14,205 bases of DNA from Oscillospiraceae bacterium (lineage in GTDB: Bacteria; Bacillota; Clostridia; Oscillospirales; Oscillospiraceae): NCBI GenBank assembly GCA_018265835.1, contig JABLYK010000049.1, positions 1 through 14,205 on the forward strand. Reading direction: 5' to 3'. A program made the translations under genes and the position numbers. Every line of letters begins with the position of its first letter. Within the stretch, counting starts at the first letter, position 1. Under the pieces are notes generated by a model. That model searched no databases. It was not told the DNA's origin and worked only from the letters and a program-made list of their open reading frames with translations. This document shows, in pieces, positions 6,129-14,153 of this stretch.

Positions 6129-7010
6129 GTGAAAAAGAAATGGAGATCCGCAGAACCCTACCTTTGGATTCTGCCAAGTGTAATTTTGATGGCGATTTTT
6201 ATCATCGTCCCCATCTTCTATGTATTCAAAATGGCCATGAGCGACGTCAGCAAGACGGGAAAAATCCGAGGCTTTGCCGGGTTTGAAAACTTCTCTTCGG
6301 TGCTCAGCGACGCGTCGTTCGGCATGGTTATGAAAAACACCCTGATCTGGACGATTGCCGTCGTAGGGCTGTCCACGATTCTGGGCTTTATGCTGGCGCT
6401 GATCCTGAACAACAAATTCCGCGGCCGCAAAATTGCCCGCGCCATTGTGGTTTTCCCATGGGCCACCACGCTGGTTATTCAGGCAAGCGTCTGGAATTTC
6501 ATCATCAACACGGACTATGGCACCCTGAACACCCTGCTGATGCGGCTGGGCATCATTCATCAGGCGATCAACTGGACGCCGACGCCGGAAGCGTATTTCG
6601 CGTGGGAGATTGCCTGCGGCATTTTCGTCACGATCCCATTTGTGACGTTTACAGTCCTGTCCGGCCTGCAGAGCATCGACCAGTCTTATTACGAGGCGGC
6701 CACGGTGGACGGCGCCAACTACTGGCAAAAGCTGTTCAAGATCACGGTTCCGCTGGTTCGCCCGTCGCTGACGGTGTCCACCGTGCTGAACATCATCTAC
6801 GTCTTTAACTCCTTCCCGATCATCTGGACCATGACCAAGGGCGACCCGAGCAGCCACACCGACACGTTGGTGACGTATCTATATAAGCTGGCGTTCTACA
6901 ATGGCCGGCAGGGCGAGGCTGCTGCGGTTTCCGTGATCGGATTCCTGATCTTGCTGATCTGCGCCAGCGTTTATATGGTCTCCACGCTGAGAAAAAAGGA
7001 GGGCGACTGA
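6129..7010 (+). CDS. Sugar ABC transporter permease, MalF/UgpA-like
   Basis: A 293-residue inner membrane permease of the CUT1 sugar importers. Six hydrophobic segments are visible, starting with YLWILPSVILMAIFIIVP and ending with AVSVIGFLILLICASVYMV. The cytoplasmic EAA loop that docks the ATPase is present as EAATVDGANYWQKLFKITVP. The GTG start at 6129 was chosen because GGGAG (6116-6120) lies 8 nt upstream and VKKKWRSAEPYLWILPS is the usual N-terminus; the frame is open further upstream but without a ribosome site. It lies 203 bp after the binding-protein gene, separated by the stem-loop, and 1 bp before the second permease gene. Confidence 0.9.
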   Translation: MKKKWRSAEPYLWILPSVILMAIFIIVPIFYVFKMAMSDVSKTGKIRGFAGFENFSSVLSDASFGMVMKNTLIWTIAVVGLSTILGFMLALILNNKFRGRKIARAIVVFPWATTLVIQASVWNFIINTDYGTLNTLLMRLGIIHQAINWTPTPEAYFAWEIACGIFVTIPFVTFTVLSGLQSIDQSYYEAATVDGANYWQKLFKITVPLVRPSLTVSTVLNIIYVFNSFPIIWTMTKGDPSSHTDTLVTYLYKLAFYNGRQGEAAAVSVIGFLILLICASVYMVSTLRKKEGD

Positions 7011-7011
7011 G

Positions 7012-7878
7012 ATGAGTGAGCCGAAAAACAGCATCAAAAAGCCGGTATCGGCAAAAAAGGTGATCCTGCGGGTGCTCCTTTACTTTGTCGTTCTTGACGT
7101 TTGCGTGATTACGCTGTACCCTTATTTCGTTATGCTCTGCACGGCGCTGAAAAGCCGCGCGGAGATCTTTTCCATGAACGGGACGATTCTGCCGGTCACC
7201 GCCGTCTGGTCCAACTTCATTGACATCTGGAAGCGGGCGCCAATGGCGAAGTATCTGCTCAACTCTGTCCTGATCGCAGGCGGCTCGACGCTGATCGCCA
7301 TGCTCTGCGGCATCCCTGCGGCCTATGCGCTCGCGCGTATGAAGTTCAAGGGGCAGACCGCGTTTCTGGGCTTTATCATCGTCTCTCAGATGTTTGCGCC
7401 GGTCGTTTTGCTGATCGGCATCTATAAGGTCATGATGTCGCTGCACATGACCAACAGCATCATCGGCCTGATCTTCATCAATGCGGCCTTCAATCAGGCG
7501 TTCACCGTCTGGCTGCTGCGCGGCACGTTCCTGAGCATCTCCCCGGAGATGGAGCAGGCGGCGAAGATCGACGGCTGCAACAAGATGCAGGCCATGTTCC
7601 GCGTGCTGCTGCCCGTGGCGGCGCCTGGCATCGTAACCACGCTGATCTTCATCTTCATCAACGCGTGGAACGAGTATACCGTTGCGCTGACCCTGATTTC
7701 CACAGACACGCTCAAGCCGCTGACCGTCGGCATCAACATTTTCAACGGCTACAACATGATCGAGTGGCAGTACCTGTTTGCTGCGTCCCTGTTTGCGGTC
7801 ATCCCCGTCGTCATTCTCTTCATGTGTATCGAGAAGAATCTGGTCAGTGGGCTGGCTTCCGGCGGCGTGAAGGGCTGA
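7012..7878 (+). CDS. Sugar ABC transporter permease, MalG/UgpE-like
   Basis: A 288-residue permease that should pair with the preceding MalF-like subunit. It has six hydrophobic segments, with a first segment ending in LYPYFVMLCTALK, as is usual for MalG-type subunits. The EAA loop is degenerate at its start but clear: EQAAKIDGCNKMQAMFRVLLP. It ends in SGLASGGVKG, a typical tail for this family. AAGGAGGG (6996-7003), inside the end of the previous gene, serves its ATG with 8-nt spacing, so the two permeases are translationally coupled. Confidence 0.92.
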   Translation: MSEPKNSIKKPVSAKKVILRVLLYFVVLDVCVITLYPYFVMLCTALKSRAEIFSMNGTILPVTAVWSNFIDIWKRAPMAKYLLNSVLIAGGSTLIAMLCGIPAAYALARMKFKGQTAFLGFIIVSQMFAPVVLLIGIYKVMMSLHMTNSIIGLIFINAAFNQAFTVWLLRGTFLSISPEMEQAAKIDGCNKMQAMFRVLLPVAAPGIVTTLIFIFINAWNEYTVALTLISTDTLKPLTVGINIFNGYNMIEWQYLFAASLFAVIPVVILFMCIEKNLVSGLASGGVKG

Positions 7879-7912
7879 GCGGCAAAAATACGGATTTGGT
7901 TGAGGAATTCCC

Positions 7913-7996
7913 ATGTACGTTTTCAACACAAAAGCGGCCATTTGCATCGGCGACGCCGAATGGCTGGACGGATATACGCCGCCTTGTAACGACTGA
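7913..7996 (+). other. Possible 27-codon ORF and hairpin in the permease-kinase gap
   Basis: The 157-bp gap between the second permease and the kinase gene holds one short frame beginning MYVFNTKAAICIG and ending PPCND, with a weak GAGGA site upstream. It overlaps an imperfect hairpin (GCCATT/AATGGC and CGG/CCG, 7937-7964). No homology is recognised; the coding call is very weak and the segment may instead be an untranslated spacer. Confidence 0.15.
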
Positions 7997-8035
7997 TCCG
8001 GAACAAAAATGCAAATTACAAGGGAGCAGTATGCA

Positions 8036-9997
8036 ATGAAAGAACCTGTACTGGTTATTATGGCCGCCGGAATGGGGTCCCGTTTCGGCGGATTGAAGCA
8101 GATCACCGCTGTGGACAAGGAAGGACACAGCATCATCGACTTTTCCATGTACGACGCATGGAAGGCCGGCTTCCGCAAGGTGGTGTTCATCATCAAGCAT
8201 GAAATCGAAGCGGATTTCAAAGCGGCGGTCGGCAAACGCATGGAAGCATATTTCGATGTGAGATATGTCTTTCAGGAAGTGGATAAAATTCCGGAGGGCT
8301 TTGCAGTTCCGGAGGGACGGACGAAGCCCTGGGGCACCGCGCACGCGATCGCCTGCGCAAAGGACGCCATCGACGGTCCCTTTGCCGTGCTGAATTCGGA
8401 CGATTATTATGGCGCGCACGCCATTCAGACCATCTATGATTTCCTCAAGGCGGAGCACCGTCCAAACGAACATGCGATGGTGGGCTATTTGCTGCGCAAC
8501 ACCGTGACGGACAGCGGCTATGTCTCCCGCGGCGTATGCACCGTCCGGGACGGCTATCTGCAGGCCGTGACCGAGCGCACCCACATTGAAAAGCGCGGCA
8601 GAGACGCTGCCTATACCGAGGACGGCACACAGTATACCGACCTGCCCGGCGATACGGTCGTTTCCATGAACCTCTGGGGCTTCCAGCAGGAGCTTCTGGC
8701 GCAGTTCGTGGATGGGTTCCCCGCGTTTTTGGAGGAGAACCTCCCCAAAAACCCGCTCAAGTGCGAGTATTTTCTCCCCGCTGTGGCGAATGCCCAGCTC
8801 CGGGATGGGCTTGGCACGATCCGGGTTCTCCCGACGGACGACGTTTGGCACGGCGTGACCTATTCTGAGGATCTGCAGTCGGTTCAGGACGCGATCCGGA
8901 CCATGAAGGAGCAGAAGCAGTATCCGGCAGAGCTGTGGATGCAGCCTTCCGCGGCATACCATTTCGCGTTGGAGGGCGCGCCCTTCTCCATGGAGCGCTA
9001 TGGCAGCGGCCATATCAACGAGACCTATCTGATGGTCACCACGACCGGCCACCGGTATATTCTCCAGCGCATCAGCGACGCCTTTGACGTTCCGGCACTG
9101 ATGCAGAACATTGAGGCTGTGACGAAGTTCACGGCGTCGCACGCGTGTGATCCCAGAAGCACCATGCGTCTGGTGCCCACGCTGGACGGTCAGAGCTATT
9201 ATCAGGATGCGACCGGCAACTATCGCGTCTATGAGTTTGTGGAGGGCAGCGTCTGCCTGCAGGCGGCGGAGACACCGGCGGACTTTTACGAGAGCGCCGT
9301 TGCCTTTGGATCGTTCCAGCAGATTCTGGCGCAGTTTCCGGCGGAAACGCTGAGCGAGCCAATCCCCAATTTTCACAACACGGAGGATCGCTACCGCATT
9401 TTCCACGAAGTGCTGCAAAAGGATCCCTGCGGACGTGCCGGCGGCGCGCAGCCGGAGATCGACTTTGTGCTGGCGCATGAGCCGGAGGCCGGCACGCTCC
9501 AGCGGATGCGGGAGAGCGGCGCGCTGCCGCTGCGCGTGACACACAACGATACCAAGCTGAACAACGTCATGCTGGACGAAAAGACCCATAAGGCGCTGTG
9601 CGTGATTGATCTGGACACGGTCATGCCCGGACTGAGTGCATACGATTTTGGCGACTCCATCCGCTTCGGCGCCGCGACTGCGGCGGAGGACGAGACGGAG
9701 CTTGAAAAAATGACGATTGATCTGGAGCTGTTCCGCGTCTTTACGCGCGGCTTTTTGAAGGCGTGCCCCGACCTCACGGAGCAGGAGATCGCGATGCTGC
9801 CCATGGGCGCCAAGATCATGACGCTGGAATGCGGCGTCCGCTTCCTGACCGACTATCTGGACGGCGACCACTACTTTGCCGTGCACCGTCCGGCGCACAA
9901 CCTGATCCGCAGCCGCACGCAGTTCCGGCTGGTCTCGGAAATGGAGGCCAAGTGGGAGCAGATGGTGCAGATCGTAAAGGAGGAGGCCGGAAGATGA
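8036..9997 (+). CDS. Fused sugar-1-phosphate nucleotidyltransferase / N-acetylhexosamine 1-kinase
   Basis: A 653-residue two-domain cytoplasmic enzyme. Residues about 4-290 are a nucleotidyltransferase of the sugar-nucleotide pyrophosphorylase fold: LVIMAAGMGSRFGGLKQ (6-22) for the NTP, PWGTAHA (98-104), and NSDDYYG (120-126) for metal. Residues about 300-653 are an aminoglycoside-phosphotransferase-fold kinase closely like bifidobacterial NahK/LnpB: GSGHINETY (323-331), catalytic THNDTKLNNVM (502-512, base D505), IDLDTVMPG (524-532) and DFGDSIRFGA (537-546). Together they could turn GlcNAc or GalNAc plus ATP into the 1-phosphate and then into a nucleotide sugar such as UDP-HexNAc. Bifidobacterial NahK is a stand-alone kinase of about 360 residues, so the fusion is notable. 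The start at 8036 follows AGGGAG by 9 nt. It overlaps the next gene by 4 bp. The sugar and nucleotide specificity are inferred. Confidence 0.88.
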   Translation: MKEPVLVIMAAGMGSRFGGLKQITAVDKEGHSIIDFSMYDAWKAGFRKVVFIIKHEIEADFKAAVGKRMEAYFDVRYVFQEVDKIPEGFAVPEGRTKPWGTAHAIACAKDAIDGPFAVLNSDDYYGAHAIQTIYDFLKAEHRPNEHAMVGYLLRNTVTDSGYVSRGVCTVRDGYLQAVTERTHIEKRGRDAAYTEDGTQYTDLPGDTVVSMNLWGFQQELLAQFVDGFPAFLEENLPKNPLKCEYFLPAVANAQLRDGLGTIRVLPTDDVWHGVTYSEDLQSVQDAIRTMKEQKQYPAELWMQPSAAYHFALEGAPFSMERYGSGHINETYLMVTTTGHRYILQRISDAFDVPALMQNIEAVTKFTASHACDPRSTMRLVPTLDGQSYYQDATGNYRVYEFVEGSVCLQAAETPADFYESAVAFGSFQQILAQFPAETLSEPIPNFHNTEDRYRIFHEVLQKDPCGRAGGAQPEIDFVLAHEPEAGTLQRMRESGALPLRVTHNDTKLNNVMLDEKTHKALCVIDLDTVMPGLSAYDFGDSIRFGAATAAEDETELEKMTIDLELFRVFTRGFLKACPDLTEQEIAMLPMGAKIMTLECGVRFLTDYLDGDHYFAVHRPAHNLIRSRTQFRLVSEMEAKWEQMVQIVKEEAGR

Positions 9998-11376
9998 AGC
10001 TGCATGGCATTGAGATCCCGGTCAAGAACGCCCCCAAGCTCGACCCGGCGTTCATTCCCATTCTGAAATTCAACCGGGCTTTTCTGGCGACTGCCAAAAA
10101 GCCCGTGTCCATCGCGGTGGAGCGGGCAGACGGCCAGATGGCGGCCTGCCGCACCTTTGTCCACGGCACCCCGGAAATGGCGGAGGCCGACCATTATTAT
10201 GTCAACCGTCTGGTCAAGACCATCCTGTGGATGAAGGGCGGGTTCAAGATTTATGTGGCTGGTGACGAAGGGACTTACCGCTATCTGAAGCGCGCTTACT
10301 CCGCCGGGGGCGAGCAGGACTTCGACTTCGACTACATGGCCAACATTTTTGAGCGCCCCTTTGAGGTCGTTCTGGTGGACCAAATTCCCGCAGCCAAGGA
10401 TTGCCCCAAGAAGATGGGCGGGCATCTGGAGGGCTGCCGCATCGGCTTCGATGCCGGCGGCTCCGACCGGAAGGTTTCCGCTGTCATCGACGGTGAGAGC
10501 GTCTATTCCGAGGAGGTTGTGTGGTTCCCCAAGGTGACTGCCGATCCCGATTATCACTACGACGGCATTGTGGCCGCGCTGAAGTCTGCCGCCGCGCATC
10601 TGCCGCGGGTGGACGCGGTGGGCGTGTCCTCCGCCGGCGTGTATATCAACAACCGCACCATGAACGCATCCCTGTTCCTGAAGGTGCCGAAGGATCTGTT
10701 TGACGCCAAGGTGAAGGATATCTATATCCGCGCCATTACCGACACGTTCGGCGACGTGCCCTTTGAAGTGGTCAACGACGGCGATGTGTCCGCACTGGCC
10801 GGCACCATGAGTCTGGGTGAGCCGAATGTGCTGGGCATCGCCATGGGCACCAGCGAGGCCGTGGGCTATGTGGACGGCGAAGGCCGCATCACCGGCTGGC
10901 TCAACGAGCTGGCCTTCGTTCCGGTGGACTGCCATCCCGACGCGATGGAGGACGAGTGGAGCCACGACATCGGCTGCGGCGTGAAGTATTTTTCGCAGGA
11001 TTCCGTCATCAAGCTGGCGCCCCGCGCGGGCATCGAGCTGGACGAAAGCCTGCCGCCTGCCGAAAAGCTGAAGGTGGTGCAGCGCCTGATGGCGGAGGAT
11101 TCCGCCGCCGCTGCGGACGTGTACGCCACCATCGGCACGTATCTGGGGCATACGCTGGCCTATTACTATGACCTGTATCACTGCAAGCACGTGCTGCTGC
11201 TGGGCCGCGTCATGAGCGGCAAGGGCGGCGACATCATTCTGGCCGAGGCCAGGCGCGTGCTGGCAGACGAATATCCGGAGCTGACCGGAGCGATCTTTCC
11301 GACCCTGCCCGATGAGAAGTTCCGCCGCGTGGGGCAGTCCGCAGCTGCGGCCAGTCTGCCTGCGCTGAAAAAGTGA
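9994..11376 (+). CDS. Divergent ROK-like sugar kinase with N-terminal extension
   Basis: A 460-residue protein whose C-terminal two thirds resemble the ROK/hexokinase fold. The phosphate-1 motif is IGFDAGGSDRKVSAVIDG (150-167), the likely catalytic aspartate lies in VVNDGDVSALAG (259-270, D262), and the phosphate-2 motif is LGIAMGTSEAVGYVDGEG (280-297). The CxCGxxGCxE zinc motif of most ROK kinases is absent; the nearest stretch is HDIGCGVKYF (324-333). The first 145 residues have no helix-turn-helix, so a ROK repressor is unlikely. Its place between the 1-kinase fusion and nagA suggests it makes N-acetylglucosamine-6-phosphate, the substrate NagA needs, but that is inference. ATG 9994 overlaps the previous stop, with AAAGGAGGAGG 7 nt upstream, so it is translationally coupled. 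Confidence 0.75.
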   Translation: MKLHGIEIPVKNAPKLDPAFIPILKFNRAFLATAKKPVSIAVERADGQMAACRTFVHGTPEMAEADHYYVNRLVKTILWMKGGFKIYVAGDEGTYRYLKRAYSAGGEQDFDFDYMANIFERPFEVVLVDQIPAAKDCPKKMGGHLEGCRIGFDAGGSDRKVSAVIDGESVYSEEVVWFPKVTADPDYHYDGIVAALKSAAAHLPRVDAVGVSSAGVYINNRTMNASLFLKVPKDLFDAKVKDIYIRAITDTFGDVPFEVVNDGDVSALAGTMSLGEPNVLGIAMGTSEAVGYVDGEGRITGWLNELAFVPVDCHPDAMEDEWSHDIGCGVKYFSQDSVIKLAPRAGIELDESLPPAEKLKVVQRLMAEDSAAAADVYATIGTYLGHTLAYYYDLYHCKHVLLLGRVMSGKGGDIILAEARRVLADEYPELTGAIFPTLPDEKFRRVGQSAAAASLPALKK

Positions 11377-11386
11377 GGGCAGCGCA

Positions 11387-12529
11387 ATGACACACATCAA
11401 AAACGCAAGGATCTTCGTGAACGGCGCTTTTACAGACGGCAGCATTGTGTTTGACCGCAAAATCACGGCGCTGGGCGCGGTGGAGGGCGCAGCGGATGTG
11501 GACGCAGCGGGGGACTATGTCATCCCCGGCCTGGTCGATATCCACACCCACGCCGCCATGGGCGCGGACGCGAGCGACGGGATTCCGGAGGGAATGCCCG
11601 TGCTGTCGCGCTTCTACGCCGCCCATGGCGTCACATCGTGGTGTCCGACGACCATGACGTTGAAAGAGCCGGTGCTGACGGAAGCCATGCACACCATTCG
11701 GGACTTTGTGCGCCCGGAAAACGGCGCGAAGGTGGCGGGCGTCAACCTGGAGGGGCCGTTTCTCTGCTATGCCAAGCGCGGCGCACAGGCGGCCGAAAAT
11801 CTCCATGCTCCGGATGCGGAGCTGTTCAAGCGGCTCAACGAGGCCAGCGGCGGCATCGTCCGGCTGGTCACCGTCGCCCCGGAGGAGCCGGGCGCAATCG
11901 CGTTTATCAAAGAAGTTTCCAAGCTTGCCACGGTGTCCATCGGGCACACCACGGCGGATTATGATACCGCTATGGCCGCCTATGCGGCGGGGGCCAGCCA
12001 CGCCACGCACCTGTATAACGCCATGCCGCCGCTGCACCACCGCGCTCCGGGCGTGATTGGCGCGGCGTCCGACAGCGGCGCTACGGTGGAACTGATCTGC
12101 GACGGCATTCACAGCCATCCGGCAGTGGTGCGCGCCACATTCCGCCTGTTTGCGGGGAAAGTGGTGCTGATTTCCGACTCGATGCGTTGCACAGGCTTGC
12201 CGGACGGCAATTACAGCTTGGGCGGGCAGCCGGTGACGGTGATCAACGGAAAGTGTGTTCTTACCGGAACAGACACCATAGCCGGCTCCTCCATCCATCT
12301 GCTGGACGGTGTCCGCCGGGCAGTTTCCTTCGGCGTGCCGCTGGAGACCGCCGTTACCGCCGCTACGCTGACGCCCGCAAGGGTGATTGGCCGGGCGGAC
12401 GAGATCGGGTCATTGGCAGTCGGCAAGTGCGCCGACCTTGTGGTGCTGGATAAGGCCCTGAACCTGAAGGCCGTTTACATCGACGGCAAGCGGATTTCCG
12501 GCGGAGAAAGGGAGGAAGCACTGCAATGA
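11387..12529 (+). CDS. nagA: N-acetylglucosamine-6-phosphate deacetylase
   Basis: A 380-residue amidohydrolase converting N-acetylglucosamine-6-phosphate to glucosamine-6-phosphate and acetate. Visible features: the metal HxH at GLVDIHTHAAMGADASDG (H53, H55), the glutamate ligand in NLEGPFLCYAKRGAQ (E122), histidines in SIGHTTADYD (H187) and SHATHLYNAMPPLHHRAPG (H208), the GIHSHP loop (240-245), and the catalytic aspartate in LISDSMRCTGLPDG (D264). Length matches the family. Its start lies 10 bp after the ROK-like gene; the ribosome site GAGGG overlaps that stop codon. It ends in a 4-bp ATGA overlap with nagB, so the two catabolic enzymes are coupled. Confidence 0.95.
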   Translation: MTHIKNARIFVNGAFTDGSIVFDRKITALGAVEGAADVDAAGDYVIPGLVDIHTHAAMGADASDGIPEGMPVLSRFYAAHGVTSWCPTTMTLKEPVLTEAMHTIRDFVRPENGAKVAGVNLEGPFLCYAKRGAQAAENLHAPDAELFKRLNEASGGIVRLVTVAPEEPGAIAFIKEVSKLATVSIGHTTADYDTAMAAYAAGASHATHLYNAMPPLHHRAPGVIGAASDSGATVELICDGIHSHPAVVRATFRLFAGKVVLISDSMRCTGLPDGNYSLGGQPVTVINGKCVLTGTDTIAGSSIHLLDGVRRAVSFGVPLETAVTAATLTPARVIGRADEIGSLAVGKCADLVVLDKALNLKAVYIDGKRISGGEREEALQ

Positions 12530-13251
12530 AAATCATTTCCACAAAAGACTATGCTCTGATGAGCCGGCAGGCTGCCAATATCATCTCTGCGCAGGTCATT
12601 CTGAAGCCCAACAGCGTGCTGGGGCTGGCCACCGGAAGCAGCCCAATCGGCACCTATCAGCAGCTCATCGCGTGGTATCAGAAGGGCGATCTGGATTTTA
12701 GCCAGGTTCGGAGCGTGAATCTGGACGAGTATGTGGGGCTGGACATCCACAGCACCCAGAGCTACGTCTATTTCATGCGCCACAACTTCTTCGACCACAT
12801 CAACATCGACCGGAGCAATACCCATATCCCGTGCGGCACCAATCTGGATGCCGAGGCGGAGTGTGCCCGCTATGACGACGTGATCCACGGTCTCGGCGGC
12901 ATTGATCTGCAGCTTCTGGGACTGGGTCACAACGGCCATATCGGCTTCAACGAGCCGCAGGATTGCTTCACCAAGGGAACCCACCGCGTGGCGCTGACGG
13001 ACGCCACCATTCAGGCGAACAAGCGCTTTTTCGAACGGGAGGAGGACGTGCCCCGTTTCGCCTATACCATGGGCATCTGCGACATCATGCAGGCAGAGCG
13101 CGTGGTCATGGTGGTCAGCGGCGAGAGCAAGGCCGGTATTGTGAAAGAGGCCTTTTTCGGCCCGGTCACGCCGCGCGTGCCCGCATCAATCCTGCAGCTG
13201 CACAAGGACTTCATCCTGGTTGCGGACGAGGCGGCCCTGTCTGCCGTCTAA
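12526..13251 (+). CDS. nagB: Glucosamine-6-phosphate deaminase
   Basis: A 241-residue isomerase/deaminase turning glucosamine-6-phosphate into fructose-6-phosphate and ammonia, delivering the sugar to glycolysis. It shows the phosphate loop LGLATGSSPIGTYQQL (32-47), the acid/base pair in SVNLDEYVGLD (D67, E68), and the catalytic segment LGLGHNGHIGFNEP (131-144) with H138 and E143, equivalent to E. coli H143 and E148. E. coli D141 is replaced by N136, as I recall for Firmicutes NagB. It is about 25 residues shorter than the allosteric E. coli enzyme and close to the short Bacillus type, so lack of GlcNAc-6-P activation is likely. A GGGAGG site 10 nt upstream lies inside nagA. A GC-rich stem-loop follows. 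Confidence 0.95.
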   Translation: MKIISTKDYALMSRQAANIISAQVILKPNSVLGLATGSSPIGTYQQLIAWYQKGDLDFSQVRSVNLDEYVGLDIHSTQSYVYFMRHNFFDHINIDRSNTHIPCGTNLDAEAECARYDDVIHGLGGIDLQLLGLGHNGHIGFNEPQDCFTKGTHRVALTDATIQANKRFFEREEDVPRFAYTMGICDIMQAERVVMVVSGESKAGIVKEAFFGPVTPRVPASILQLHKDFILVADEAALSAV

Positions 13252-13255
13252 ACTT

Positions 13256-13284
13256 CGCGCCGCCGCTTGCATCGCGGCGGCGCG
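13256..13284 (+). terminator. GC-rich stem-loop at the operon end
   Basis: A perfect 11-bp stem (13256-13266 with 13274-13284) with a 7-nt loop starts 5 bp after the nagB stop. There is no T-tract after it, so it may act as a transcript-end stabiliser or weak terminator rather than a full Rho-independent one. Confidence 0.5.
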
Positions 13285-13295
13285 TGTGATAGGAT
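13267..13295 (+). promoter_or_regulatory. Possible extended -10 promoter for the aldolase gene
   Basis: TGATAGGAT (13287-13295) is an extended -10 with two departures from TATAAT. A poor -35 (TTGCAT, 13267-13272, in the loop of the preceding stem) lies 17 nt upstream. If real, the aldolase is transcribed separately from the nag operon. Confidence 0.35.
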
Positions 13296-13346
13296 GATTC
13301 CATCAGCCGAATTTTTCAGAAAAGCGGAAAAAGGGGAGGAACCTCA

Positions 13347-14120
13347 ATGAAAAACATGGTTCGGGAAAAACTGCTGGCCGGGAAACCGACGCTCGGCACG
13401 TTTTTTGAAACCGGCAGCGCCACCGTGGCGGAGTGCCTCGGCCTTGCAGGGCTGGATTACATCATCATCGACACGGAGCACGGCCCGTTCAACCCGCAGA
13501 GCGCGCTGGAGTTCGTGCGCGCGGCGAAGCTCTACGGCCTGACGCCGTTTGCGCGCGTGCAGGAAATTTCCCGCGCGGCGATTTTGAAGCTGCTGGACGT
13601 GGGCGTGATGGGGCTTGTGATCCCGGATGTGCGCACGGTTGGCGAGGTGGAGCAGATCGTCGAATACGGAAAATACCTGCCGCTCGGCAAGCGCGGCGTT
13701 GCGAACACCGCGGGCAGCGGCTTTTGGTTCGAGGATTACGCCCAGCACGGGCTGGAGCACTATTTCGAGGTGTCCAACCGCGAGACGATGCTGCTGCCGC
13801 AGTGCGAAACGGTGGAGTGTCTCGAAAATCTGGAGGAGATCGTCCGCGTGCCCGGCATCGACGGCATCTATGTCGGCCCGTTTGATCTCTCTACGGCGCT
13901 CGGCAAGCCCGCGCAGTTCGGCGACCCGGAGATCAAGGACGCCATCGCCCACATTCAGGGCGTGTGCCGCGCAGCCGGCAAGTTTTCATTCATCTATGCT
14001 GCCGACGAGGCGACGGCCAGAGCCGATTTTGCCCTTGGCTACGACAGCGTGACCATGGGCATGGACGCGACTGTCCTTACGAACGCGTTCAAGAGCGTGC
14101 GCCAAAACATCCTCGGCTGA
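13347..14120 (+). CDS. HpcH/HpaI family class II pyruvate aldolase
   Basis: A 257-residue TIM-barrel aldolase that cleaves a 2-keto-4-hydroxy acid (often a keto-deoxy sugar acid) to pyruvate and an aldehyde with a divalent metal. The catalytic and metal residues of E. coli HpaI are all present: H45 in DTEHGP (42-47), R70 in PFARVQ (67-72), metal ligand E154 in QCETVE (152-157), and D180 in VGPFDLS (176-182), with GKRGV (114-118) before the variable loop. Length is normal. The start follows GGGGAGGA (13333-13340) by 6 nt. It shares the strand of the nag operon but is separated from it by the stem-loop and a possible promoter, so its role in amino-sugar use is unsupported. Substrate specificity in this family is broad and cannot be read from sequence. 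Confidence 0.9.
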   Translation: MKNMVREKLLAGKPTLGTFFETGSATVAECLGLAGLDYIIIDTEHGPFNPQSALEFVRAAKLYGLTPFARVQEISRAAILKLLDVGVMGLVIPDVRTVGEVEQIVEYGKYLPLGKRGVANTAGSGFWFEDYAQHGLEHYFEVSNRETMLLPQCETVECLENLEEIVRVPGIDGIYVGPFDLSTALGKPAQFGDPEIKDAIAHIQGVCRAAGKFSFIYAADEATARADFALGYDSVTMGMDATVLTNAFKSVRQNILG

Positions 14121-14153
14121 GACGGGAAAAACAGAAAAGCCTCGGTATTGGTT

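Noticed and set aside
7844..9898. A long minus-strand open frame (684 codons) opposite the kinase fusion
   Set aside because: The plus strand carries clear catalytic motifs of two enzyme families; the antisense frame has none and crosses a gene boundary.
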